Assembly (NCBI RefSeq): GCF_050433385.1
Contig: NZ_JBNPXI010000033.1
Location: 1-39,441 of the forward strand
Source of the DNA: Brassicibacter mesophilus
Lineage (GTDB): Bacteria; Bacillota; Clostridia; Tissierellales; Proteiniboraceae
Length of the DNA stretch: 39,441 bases
Reading direction: 5' to 3'
Shown here: positions 1-7,350 of the stretch, piece by piece
Numbering within the stretch: position 1 is the stretch's first letter
How the letters are laid out: every line of letters begins with the position of its first letter
The notes under the pieces: generated by a model
Told to the model about the DNA's origin: nothing
The model's input: the letters and a program-made list of their open reading frames with translations, nothing else
The model's database searches: none
Translations under genes and position numbers: made by a program

Positions 1-119
1 CTTACTAGCTTTACTCCTTCTACGTTTTTTACTTCATTTACTACTGCTTCTATTACTTCTTCTCTTCTTCCATCACTGAAGTTTGGTACTGCCAAGATGT
101 ACTGTTTTTCTGCTGACAT
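1..119 (-). CDS. Formiminotransferase N-terminus (partial, cut by left edge)
   Basis: Only the first 39 codons are inside the window; the gene continues beyond base 1. The reading starts MSAEKQYILAVPNFSDGRRE. The VPNFS-[ED]-GR signature near the N-terminus is characteristic of the formiminotransferase N-subdomain, which moves a formimino group from formiminoglutamate, or from formiminoglycine in purine fermenters, to tetrahydrofolate. The start at ATG 119-117 is supported by an AAGGGAGG ribosome site about 8 bases upstream. The cyclodeaminase that uses its product is encoded at 3325-3960 on the same strand. Whether the substrate is the glycine or the glutamate derivative cannot be decided from 39 residues. 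The nearby xanthine-type permease and PucR favour purine breakdown (inference). Confidence 0.8.
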   Translation of the reverse strand, partial: MSAEKQYILAVPNFSDGRREEVIEAVVNEVKNVEGVKLV

Positions 120-723
120 TTAAAATCCTCCCTTATCTTTTAATCTAATTAAATTATGATATTAGAAATTAACATTATTGTGGAAAATTTATTGCCTTTA
201 TAGATTAATAATACCATAAAAAAGGCCAATTACCTTTGTATTTTTTCTATAAATTTAAAACCTTTTCACGTATTATTTTAATATCATGTTTGTAATGTAT
301 TTATAAATGCAAATAAATTTATATGCTTAAATAACTCATGCTATACGCTTGATTCTAGGTAAAATAGGCCTGTCATGCACAAAATTCGACATATAAAGTT
401 TGCTTATCTTCGTTTTTTAAAAATTTATATTTGTAAAAAATTAATGAATGAATTTTTTAAATTAAATAGTATAATCATATATAATGACAAGTAAAGCAGG
501 TGCTTAAAATATTATGTGTAATTTAATAAAGTAAGATACAAAATAATTTACATAATTTAAATTAATTATTTCAATACATGCTATACTTAATAAATACCAC
601 AAAGACTTTCATAAAAGCTTTAAAATCGAGAATGTCTTTGTTAAAATGCATTTTATGAAAAGTATGCATGGTTAATGTCTAAACTTTTCCGTGTGCTATA
701 AAAAAAGAAAGGAGATTTTCATA
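120..723. other. 604-bp divergent intergenic region
   Basis: No convincing coding sequence was found. The stretch is very AT-rich and separates the minus-strand formiminotransferase from the plus-strand cyclase, so it must carry both promoters. It contains one copy of the heptamer ACGTATT (268-274), which recurs three times in the next purine-gene control region. It also has two copies of CATGCTATAC (around 338 and 576) and an interleaved pair of inverted repeats at 599-660, listed separately. No purine-riboswitch core was recognised. Confidence 0.6.
599..660 (+). promoter_or_regulatory. Interleaved inverted repeats (possible pseudoknot or attenuator) before the cyclase
   Basis: ACAAAGAC (599-606) can pair with GTCTTTGT (634-641). 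TTTCATAAAA (607-616) can pair with TTTTATGAAA (651-660), extended by GC/GC around a bulged A. The two helices are interleaved (a-b-a'-b'), so they either form an H-type pseudoknot or are mutually exclusive. They end about 48 bases before the cyclase ribosome site. The sequence is AT-rich, so chance is not excluded. Confidence 0.3.
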
Positions 724-1419
724 ATGGGATTACGTATAGTTGATTTATCGCAAGAAATTTTTGAAGGAATGTCACTGTTTCCAATTCATCAGAAAACGTT
801 TATCATGACAAACCAAACACATGAAGAAAACATGAAAAATACTGGAAGTGAAAAACTAGGCTTTTATGCAAGAAATATACTTATGAGTGAGCATTGCGGA
901 ACTCATAGTGATGCAGTTATTGAGTATAAGCCAGGTGGCCCAAGTATGGAACAAATGCCATTAGAGTATTTCTGTGGTAGCGCTATCTGTGTAGACTTAA
1001 GCCATATTCGATATCCTGCCTATATAGAGCCAAGAGATTTAGAAAAAGCAATAGCCAAGGCAGGGTTAGAGATAGAAAAAGGTGATATTTTCCTCATGTA
1101 CACAGGACATCACGATAGATATTATGGCACTCCAGAATTTCAAAAAGAATATACTGGATTAAGCTACGAAGGAGCTAAATGGCTTGCAGAAAAAGGTGTA
1201 GTGAACATAGGTGTAGATGCCCCAGCTATAGATCAAACTCCTGATGACTTAGATTTTTCAGGACACCTAGTATGTGGCGAATATAATATTACAAATACTG
1301 AGAATCTTTGTAATTTAGATAAGGTAGTTAATAAAAGATTCTTATACTTTGGACTTCCACTAAAAATTCGTGGAGGCACAGGCTCTCCAATCCGTGCAGT
1401 TGCTCTACTAGAAGATTAA
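724..1419 (+). CDS. Cyclase-family metal-dependent hydrolase (kynurenine-formamidase fold)
   Basis: The 231-residue protein belongs to the cyclase/arylformamidase family (PF04199). These are small metal-dependent amidohydrolases that open or deformylate amides. Visible marks are the metal-binding HCGTHSD segment near residue 58, a variant of the usual H-x-G-T-H-x-D; the early VDLSQ strand; and the later GVDAPAID stretch typical of the fold. The ATG at 724 was chosen over an upstream TTG/GTG-type start because AAAGGAG (708-714) sits 9 bases before it. It is a single gene ending in a strong terminator, next to pucR and facing away from the formiminotransferase. The true substrate is unknown. 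A ring or amide intermediate of purine breakdown fits the neighbours, but this is inference. No signal peptide was seen. Confidence 0.75.
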   Translation: MGLRIVDLSQEIFEGMSLFPIHQKTFIMTNQTHEENMKNTGSEKLGFYARNILMSEHCGTHSDAVIEYKPGGPSMEQMPLEYFCGSAICVDLSHIRYPAYIEPRDLEKAIAKAGLEIEKGDIFLMYTGHHDRYYGTPEFQKEYTGLSYEGAKWLAEKGVVNIGVDAPAIDQTPDDLDFSGHLVCGEYNITNTENLCNLDKVVNKRFLYFGLPLKIRGGTGSPIRAVALLED

Positions 1420-1423
1420 AATC

Positions 1424-1460
1424 AAAGCGTCCACACCAGTGGACGCTTTTTCATTTTTTA
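1424..1460 (+). terminator. Intrinsic terminator of the cyclase gene
   Basis: AAAGCGTCCAC (1424-1434) pairs perfectly with GTGGACGCTTT (1439-1449) across an ACCA loop and runs into TTTTTCATTTTTT. It abuts the stop of the convergent pucR gene and may serve weakly on the other strand too. Confidence 0.9.
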
Positions 1461-3121
1461 AGCAACTGTTTTATTTTAAGTGCAATTTCAAGATTAAGTC
1501 TATCGCTCGGATTTTCCAAGTTCATATCTGTTATCTCACAAATTCTTTGAATTCTGTAAAGTACCGTATTATAATGAGTAAATAGTGAATCAGACATTCT
1601 TTTCAAGTTTCCATTGTGCTCAAAGTAAGCACCTAATGTTTTCACAAGCTCCGTTGATTTTTTTTCATCATAGTCTACTAATGGTTTAATAGTTGCATCA
1701 TAGAACTTTATGAGTTCATCTTCAAGATGATCCTGGCATAGAATTTTAAATATTCCTAGATCCTCAAAACTTACTATAGTCTTATCACTTAATATTTTAC
1801 CCGCACTAATTGCCTTAATTGAATCTAAATAGCTATTGTTAAAGTTTTCTAGACCTTCATATGGTCTTCCAATTCCTATTTTTATTTCTAGATTACTATA
1901 CTTATCTATAAGCTCATTTATATAATCATTTAACTTTTCAAGAGAAGGCTCTATTCTTTCGTCCTTCTTATAAGATAGCAGTATAAGCATACGCTCTGTT
2001 TTACTTGCTACAATACCTGTTAAATTAAGCTGTTTAATAATTCTCTCTATAGAATCATGCATTTTTAATATATGTTGTTGCAGTGAATCAGAAGTAATAT
2101 CCACTTTTTTTAGATTTTCATCTCTTCCTTTAATCTTTATCATAATATTTAGATACTTGTCCTTTTTGTTAAGATTAAAAAAGGCTGATCTTTCTATAGC
2201 TTTTTCTTTTCTTCTATCATCTAAAGAGATAAGGTCTTCAAGGAATTCAGATTTGTACCTATTCTCGACTTCTCTTACAGATAAAACTTTAAGAATCTCT
2301 AAAGCCATAGTAGTTGAAGCAATTTCTAATACGGATAGGTCATATCCCCCTAAAGGAGTGTTAGATGACCACGCAAAAATATGACCGTAGACACTATCTT
2401 TTGCAACTATAGGAACTATCATACGCTTAATGTATTTACCATCAATCAACTCATTGCTTTCTTCCAACTTCTTTTCCTTATATCTATCACAATTAGAGTC
2501 ATAGAATTTCATTGTATTTTCAATAAGGAGCTGTCTAGTTAAATCATCAACTGAATCAAGCTGAGTTATCATCTCATCTGGAAAATCCAGCTTTACAACT
2601 ATAGGGTTTTTTATACTGTCACTTATTAAGCTAGATATATGGTTAACATCTGCACCCTTTAGCATGGCATTCATAAACTGCTCATATATTTTTTCTATTT
2701 TTTTCAATAAATATGCTTGTCTATTGAATATTTCATTAAAAATAGGAGTCATAATATCTGATAGCGGAATAGCATAGTGTATGTCTATAATAGGGAAATT
2801 TAGATCCTCTGCTAGACTCAGTACTTCCTCAGGAAGAGATTCTAGATATGGATATATCTTTATCCCTATGCCCGCCAACTTCTTCTTAGTACATTCTTTA
2901 ATGAGTCTCTTCTGCTCCTCTAAGCTGTCTTTTTTAAAAGAATAAGCAGTTGTTAATAAAAGCTCACCTTCATCTACCCAGTTTAGTATATCAGGGTCGG
3001 CCATTACGTTTACTTTTGATATAGTGTTTCTAACGCCTTTAAATCCAGCAATAAGGTTACAACCTTTCATACAATCCATCTTTAAAGCGTCTTCAATTGT
3101 AATACCATTTTGTCTTCCCAT
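1451..3121 (-). CDS. PucR-family transcriptional regulator
   Basis: The 556-residue protein has the three-part PucR plan. An N-terminal PucR domain comes first (about 8-130; starts TIEDALKMDCMKGCNLIAG). A central GGDEF-like region follows (about 290-410). A C-terminal PucR-type helix-turn-helix (HTH_30, about 485-550) includes NLKRMSDSLFTHYNTVLYRI. In Bacillus, PucR controls purine catabolic genes, and the present neighbours (permease, cyclodeaminase, formiminotransferase) suggest the same job. The start ATG at 3121 has AAGGGGAG upstream. It is transcribed in the same direction as fchA but is separated from it by a long terminator hairpin, so it is probably a separate unit. The ligand is not predictable. 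Confidence 0.85.
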   Translation of the reverse strand: MGRQNGITIEDALKMDCMKGCNLIAGFKGVRNTISKVNVMADPDILNWVDEGELLLTTAYSFKKDSLEEQKRLIKECTKKKLAGIGIKIYPYLESLPEEVLSLAEDLNFPIIDIHYAIPLSDIMTPIFNEIFNRQAYLLKKIEKIYEQFMNAMLKGADVNHISSLISDSIKNPIVVKLDFPDEMITQLDSVDDLTRQLLIENTMKFYDSNCDRYKEKKLEESNELIDGKYIKRMIVPIVAKDSVYGHIFAWSSNTPLGGYDLSVLEIASTTMALEILKVLSVREVENRYKSEFLEDLISLDDRRKEKAIERSAFFNLNKKDKYLNIMIKIKGRDENLKKVDITSDSLQQHILKMHDSIERIIKQLNLTGIVASKTERMLILLSYKKDERIEPSLEKLNDYINELIDKYSNLEIKIGIGRPYEGLENFNNSYLDSIKAISAGKILSDKTIVSFEDLGIFKILCQDHLEDELIKFYDATIKPLVDYDEKKSTELVKTLGAYFEHNGNLKRMSDSLFTHYNTVLYRIQRICEITDMNLENPSDRLNLEIALKIKQLLKK

Positions 3122-3261
3122 ATGATCTACTCCCCTTAAAGGATTGAATTTAATATTTTATACAGTACATAATAGAAAATACACGTAAAATGTATATACT
3201 CTACTATGTACTATATCTACCTTTCGTTATATATTTCTAACATTTATCTCAAATATTGTCT

Positions 3262-3308
3262 AAAAATTAGAGGAACTTTGTTATGCTTCAAAGTCCCTCT
3301 AATTTTTT
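3262..3308 (-). terminator. Intrinsic terminator of fchA
   Basis: A stem of about 18 bp joins 3262-3280 to 3289-3308 with an 8-base loop. The single imperfect position is a G.U wobble when read on the minus strand but an A.C mismatch on the plus strand, and the minus-strand copy runs into TTTTTA. It therefore terminates fchA ahead of pucR. Confidence 0.85.
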
Positions 3309-3324
3309 TATGTCAAAACAAATC

Positions 3325-3960
3325 TTATAATTTACTATATACAACTTTTAATGTTTCTTCTTTAAGCTCTTTTCCTTCTTTAAGTACTTCTTCACATTGT
3401 TTTCTAATTTGTCCTACATAAGCGTCGTCGCTTATGCCTCCTAAGTTGATAAGTACATTGAACAATGCTCCCTCAAGTCCTCCACATGCTAGCAATGCAC
3501 CAACGCCAACGTCTGTTATAGCATTTGGATTACCATAATCAGCAAAAACTTTTTGTAATTTTAATACTTCTAAAGAAACTTTTGCAGCATCTAAAGGAAC
3601 CTCCATAGCTTTCTTTAAAGCTTCTTCCATAGCAACTTTTCTAGCTGCTTTCTCTTCATCTGTTTCTTTTGGCAATTTTATTGCGTCCATATAGTCATTA
3701 AAAGCTGTAGTATCCTCGTCAACTAATTCATTTAATCTGTCAACAAGCTTCATAGCTTTTTCAAAGTTTTGATCAACCATTGCCTTCTGGTCATCCGTTA
3801 AAGCATTATAAGCTTTTCTTCCTATAGTCAAATTTCCAACCATCGCTGTTAATGCAGCACCTAAACTACTAGCCAAAGCTGATACACTTCCACCACCAGG
3901 AGCTGGATCTTTACTAGCTACTGAAGCCACAAATTCTTTTACTGTTTTTTCAACTAACAT
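3325..3960 (-). CDS. fchA: Formimidoyltetrahydrofolate cyclodeaminase
   Basis: The 211-residue protein belongs to the FTCD_C / FchA family. It converts 5-formimino-THF to 5,10-methenyl-THF with release of ammonia, in the cytoplasm. The family hallmark DPAPGGGSVSALASSLGAAL lies near residues 19-38, followed by the helical body. Start choice: a purely in-frame reading would begin 18 bases upstream (MRRVQK), but that codon lies inside the ribosome site GAGGAGGGTG. ATG 3960 is correctly spaced and begins MLVEKTVKEF. Its substrate is made by the formiminotransferase that starts at base 119 on the same strand. As a stand-alone cyclodeaminase, not fused to the transferase as in mammals, it matches the clostridial arrangement. 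Confidence 0.9.
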   Translation of the reverse strand: MLVEKTVKEFVASVASKDPAPGGGSVSALASSLGAALTAMVGNLTIGRKAYNALTDDQKAMVDQNFEKAMKLVDRLNELVDEDTTAFNDYMDAIKLPKETDEEKAARKVAMEEALKKAMEVPLDAAKVSLEVLKLQKVFADYGNPNAITDVGVGALLACGGLEGALFNVLINLGGISDDAYVGQIRKQCEEVLKEGKELKEETLKVVYSKL

Positions 3961-4616
3961 TTTTTGCACCCTCCTCATATAATAATTCTTGTTTTGTATG
4001 TTTAGTGTTTATTAATTTATTACAATTTTATACACAGTTTATCATAAACTTTATTTTAAGTCTATGTTTAATTTTAACAATGGATTTTGTGTAAAACTAT
4101 ACATACGTATTCTTCCTTACGTATTTTAAAGTATTTTTTAATGCTAATAATCATATCGCCATTTAAAGCTTGAATCAGTTCAAAGCTGCCTTACATCTGA
4201 TAATCCAATAGCATAACCACTCCTTATTTTAAAAATTAAAACTTTAAGCAAGATGATATTTGCAATAGTATTTATCAGGAATTTTTCTGTAGTTTGTTAA
4301 TTATATACAAAATATCCATTAGTTTATTTTTAACAAACGGCGTAATCCAGTGTTTTAAAGGCATGGTAACGATTTTTGTCATTTTTTAAATTATTAATAC
4401 TATACATACCGTTGCTTTTTTAGGTTGACTTACCATATATCATGCATTAGAATATTAACTATGTTTCCATCGTTTTTGTTAATCTATTTTTTTAACTCAC
4501 AGAAAATCGATTTCCCACTGAAAGAAGGTGATTTTTTTATACGTATTGTAAAAGCGTTTTCCAATGAACATTTTGTATTTATAAAATAAAATACTAAAGC
4601 ATAAGGGGGATAAAAA
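3961..4616. other. 656-bp divergent control region between fchA and the permease
   Basis: No gene was seen. It carries the permease promoter (4425-4453), three ACGTATT heptamers (4105-4111, 4119-4125, 4541-4547), the dyad AGTTTATCATAAACT near 4037, and an imperfect inverted repeat around AAGCTTGAA/TTCAAAGCT near 4168. The first two heptamers are 14 bases apart. One or more of these could be operators for the adjacent PucR. No purine riboswitch consensus was recognised. Confidence 0.55.
4425..4453 (+). promoter_or_regulatory. Sigma-A type promoter of the NCS2 permease
   Basis: TTGACT (4425-4430), a 17-base spacer and TAGAAT (4448-4453) match the housekeeping consensus at 5/6 and 5/6. Transcription would begin near 4460, giving a leader of about 157 bases with an ACGTATT copy inside it. 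Confidence 0.65.
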
Positions 4617-5987
4617 ATGAGTAGAGTAAAACTTTCTAATAAGCAAGATAATACCGAAGCATCAGAGATAATGTACAAAATTGATGATAAACCACCTCTT
4701 TTGTTAGCAATATTACTAGGATTTCAAAACATTGTTGCAGCTTTTGGGGGAATAGTTGCTGTTCCTCTTGTTGTAGCCGGTGGACTAGGTCTTTCAGTAC
4801 AAGATACAGCTATATTCGTTAGTGCAGCTATATTTGTAGCAGGAATCGCAACAGTTATACAATCTAAAGGTATAGGTCCTGTAGGTGCTAAAATTCCTTG
4901 TATTATGGGTACTGACTTTACTTTCGTTGGACCTTCTATTGCAGTTGGATCCACTATGGGGCTCCCTGCAATGTTTGGTGGTACAATTTTAGGTTCTTTC
5001 ATAGAAATGATTCTAAGTCGTTTTATTAAACCATTAATGCGATTTTTCCCACCAGTTGTTACTGGTACAGTTGTTTCATTAATTGGCTTAACACTTATTC
5101 CAGTATCAATTGACTGGGCAGCAGGAGGAGTTGGCGCTGCTGATTATGGTAGCTTACAAAACTTAGTAATCGCTATGGTTGTTATGACCATAATTATCAT
5201 GTTAAATAGATACGGAAAAGGCATACTAAGCACAGCTTCAGTATTGGTAGGGATGGCAGTTGGTTATTTGGTTTGTATTCCTCTTGGAATGGTCGACTTC
5301 ACTTCTGTTGTAACCGCAAAGTGGTTTGAATTACCTAAACTCTTTAGATATGGAGTAGAATTTAGTTTCGCTGCATTTGTTCCATTTGTTGCTGCTTATT
5401 TAGTAACAACTATAGAAACAGTAGGCTGTCTTAAAGCTATTGGTGAAGCATGTGAGAAGGATTTAACAGACGAAGAAGTAGGAGCTGGTCTTTTAGCTGA
5501 CGGAACTGGAAGCTTTATTGCAGGATTCTTTGGTGCAAATGCAAACACATCATTTAGTCAAAATGTTGGATTAATTCCTATGACAAAAGTAGCAAGTAGA
5601 TTTGTAGTTATTATTTCTGGTATTTTATTATTACTTCTTGGGATATTTCCTAAAATAGGTGCTCTAATTGCAGTAATGCCTAATCCTGTGTTAGGTGGAG
5701 CAGGTATAGTAATGTTCGGAAATGTTGCTGCCTCAGGAATAAAGACATTAAGTAGAGTAAAATTAAATAATCGTAATTTACTGATAGTTGCTGTTTCTAT
5801 AGGATTAGGACTAGGTATAACAGTTAGACCTGATTTCATAGCAAACCTTCCTGGAGCTTTAAAAAGCATTTTCTCTTCTGGAATAAGCACAGGTACATTT
5901 GTAGCACTTATTCTTAACTTAGTATTAAAGGAAGAAAGTAATGCATCAGGCAATAGTATAGAAGAACAAGAAGAAATTGCTGTATAG
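4617..5987 (+). CDS. NCS2 family xanthine/uric acid-type permease
   Basis: The 456-residue polytopic membrane protein has about 12-14 hydrophobic segments. The nucleobase:cation symporter-2 signature is present near residues 320-334 as SQNVGLIPMTKVASR (Q-N-x-G-x4-T-x-x-A-S-R). The family imports xanthine, urate or uracil. The AS-R version of the signature and the purine-catabolic neighbours point to xanthine or urate rather than uracil (inference). ATG 4617 is preceded by AAGGGGG. The gene is monocistronic, with its own promoter and a terminator. The charged C-terminal tail after residue 435 is rich in glutamate and short. Confidence 0.85.
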   Translation: MSRVKLSNKQDNTEASEIMYKIDDKPPLLLAILLGFQNIVAAFGGIVAVPLVVAGGLGLSVQDTAIFVSAAIFVAGIATVIQSKGIGPVGAKIPCIMGTDFTFVGPSIAVGSTMGLPAMFGGTILGSFIEMILSRFIKPLMRFFPPVVTGTVVSLIGLTLIPVSIDWAAGGVGAADYGSLQNLVIAMVVMTIIIMLNRYGKGILSTASVLVGMAVGYLVCIPLGMVDFTSVVTAKWFELPKLFRYGVEFSFAAFVPFVAAYLVTTIETVGCLKAIGEACEKDLTDEEVGAGLLADGTGSFIAGFFGANANTSFSQNVGLIPMTKVASRFVVIISGILLLLLGIFPKIGALIAVMPNPVLGGAGIVMFGNVAASGIKTLSRVKLNNRNLLIVAVSIGLGLGITVRPDFIANLPGALKSIFSSGISTGTFVALILNLVLKEESNASGNSIEEQEEIAV

Positions 5988-6004
5988 TTCATTTAAAAGC
6001 AAGA

Positions 6005-6037
6005 CTCAGGGTCTTAAACGACCCTTTATTTTTTTGC
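6005..6037 (+). terminator. Intrinsic terminator of the permease gene
   Basis: GGGTC (6009-6013) and GACCC (6020-6024) form a short GC stem followed by TTTATTTTTTT. Confidence 0.75.
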
Positions 6038-6236
6038 TTCATCAATAACAATTTTTATGCTTGTTAAAGCAATTATTCTATGTTACCATTTTAAAGTAGA
6101 TGTCTAATCCATGAGTTTTTACAATCTGCAATAAAATACACACCGTTCTAATTCTAATTTATTCTATTACTTCATGACATTCTACTAATCTTACTATTTC
6201 AGTTAATAAATTCACAATTATAGAAAGGGGATTTCA

Positions 6237-7052
6237 ATGTCAAAAGGGTATTTAACACCAGCAGAAATTGCTGAGGCTACTATTACTACTGGTATAAAGA
6301 AAGCTACGCAACCATCTTTAAACATGCTTTTATTGGGAATCTTTGCTGGAATATTCATCAGTATTGGTGCTCATGCTGATATAACCATAATGCAAACGTT
6401 TAAACACATTGATGTAGGTGTTATGAAGTTTTTGGGGGGAGCTGTCTTTCCTATCGGATTAGTTTTAGTATTAATAGCTGGTGGCGAACTGTTCACTGGT
6501 AACTGTTTAATGACCATGGCTCTAGTTGATAATAAAATAACTATAAAGCAAATGTTTAAAAACTGGTCTCTTGTTTATATTGGAAATTTTATAGGTGCAA
6601 TGCTGTTTGTATTCACTGTATTAAAGATTGGAGCTTATCATGAAGGTACTCCTGCTTCAGAACTGGCCTTATCTATTGCAACGGGAAAAACAGCTTATTC
6701 ATTCGGACAAGTTTTCTTAAAAGCTATTTTTGCTAATGTACTTGTAGTACTTGCAGTTTGGATTGCATATGGTGCTCAGGATATTACATCAAAAATAATT
6801 GGTATGTGGTTTCCTGTTATGACTTTTGTTATGTTGGGCTTTGAGCATAGTATAGCAAATATGTTCTTTTTGCCTTTAGCAAAGTATCTGGGTTTTGATA
6901 TAACTTGGGTTCAAATATTCACAAAAAACATAATACCTGCAACACTTGGTAATATCGTAGGTGGCGCAGTAATTATTCCTCTAGTATATTATGTAGTTTA
7001 CATTATTCCAAAACGTAAAATAGAAGCTAGAGAACTTGGAAAAGTTACTTAA
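6237..7052 (+). CDS. FNT family formate channel/transporter
   Basis: The 271-residue protein has six predicted membrane helices and belongs to the formate/nitrite transporter family (FocA/NirC/FdhC). Family marks are the N-terminal TPAEIAEA segment, GGELFTGN near residue 83 in the pore region, and the GFEHSIANMF segment near residue 202, which matches the G-x-x-H-x-x-x-N pore signature. It most likely moves formate across the membrane. This suits a window that also encodes a formate dehydrogenase and formate-yielding folate chemistry. ATG 6237 follows GAAAGGGGAT. It is followed at once by a shared terminator that also ends the convergent moaD-aor unit. Confidence 0.9.
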   Translation: MSKGYLTPAEIAEATITTGIKKATQPSLNMLLLGIFAGIFISIGAHADITIMQTFKHIDVGVMKFLGGAVFPIGLVLVLIAGGELFTGNCLMTMALVDNKITIKQMFKNWSLVYIGNFIGAMLFVFTVLKIGAYHEGTPASELALSIATGKTAYSFGQVFLKAIFANVLVVLAVWIAYGAQDITSKIIGMWFPVMTFVMLGFEHSIANMFFLPLAKYLGFDITWVQIFTKNIIPATLGNIVGGAVIIPLVYYVVYIIPKRKIEARELGKVT

Positions 7053-7092
7053 AAAATAAAAGCGGCGAGGTTATCTCCGCTTTTATTTTTTA
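7051..7092. terminator. Bidirectional terminator between FNT and moaD
   Basis: The A-rich arm AAAAAATAAAAGCGG (7051-7065) pairs with CCGCTTTTATTTTTT (from 7077). It gives a T-run after the stem on both strands, so it serves the convergent FNT and aor-moaD transcripts. Confidence 0.85.
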
Positions 7093-7314
7093 ACCTCCAC
7101 CCACTGGAGGAAATAATGCTAAAATATCTCCATCCTTTAACTCTCTATCAGCAGAACCATCTCTTCCATTTAATAAAAGTATGCTAACCTCATCTTCTTT
7201 TATCTCAATTATGTTTAAAACCTCTCTTATTGTAGCACTTTCCTTTAAATCAAGAAGCTGTTTTTTATCTCTACCTTCTCTAAAATAAGCAAAAAGTCTA
7301 ACTTCAACCTTCAA
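7090..7314 (-). CDS. MoaD/ThiS-type sulfur carrier linked to AOR
   Basis: The 74-residue protein has a beta-grasp fold. It begins KVEVRLFAYFRE and ends FPPVGGG; the terminal Gly-Gly becomes the thiocarboxylate that donates sulfur during pyranopterin dithiolene synthesis. The start is TTG at 7314, supported by AGGTG five bases upstream. It is the last gene of the aor transcript, 36 bases after the oxidoreductase stop. This is a common pairing in AOR loci and suggests a carrier dedicated to the tungsten cofactor. No moaE was found in the window, so molybdopterin synthase must be completed from elsewhere. Confidence 0.85.
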   Translation of the reverse strand: MKVEVRLFAYFREGRDKKQLLDLKESATIREVLNIIEIKEDEVSILLLNGRDGSADRELKDGDILALFPPVGGG

Positions 7315-7350
7315 TTTATCACCTGCTTTCTTTCGGTCAAAGTACTAACT

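Noticed and set aside
691..723. Upstream start of the cyclase at 691
   Set aside because: The added residues (MCYKKRKEIFI) are encoded across the ribosome site; AAAGGAG is spaced correctly for ATG 724.
2157..2384. Open frames opposite pucR, aor, fdhF, hydB and others
   Set aside because: They are antisense shadows of strongly supported genes, without ribosome sites or family motifs.
3961..3978. Upstream start of fchA at 3978
   Set aside because: The codon lies inside the sequence that forms the ribosome site for ATG 3960.
3961..4616. Purine riboswitch before the permease or cyclodeaminase
   Set aside because: Looked for the three-way-junction core pyrimidine/GUUUCUACC pattern on both strands and did not find it.
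4724..5002. Pro/Thr-rich frames opposite the permease
   Set aside because: The composition is what the complement of a membrane-protein gene gives; there is no start signal.
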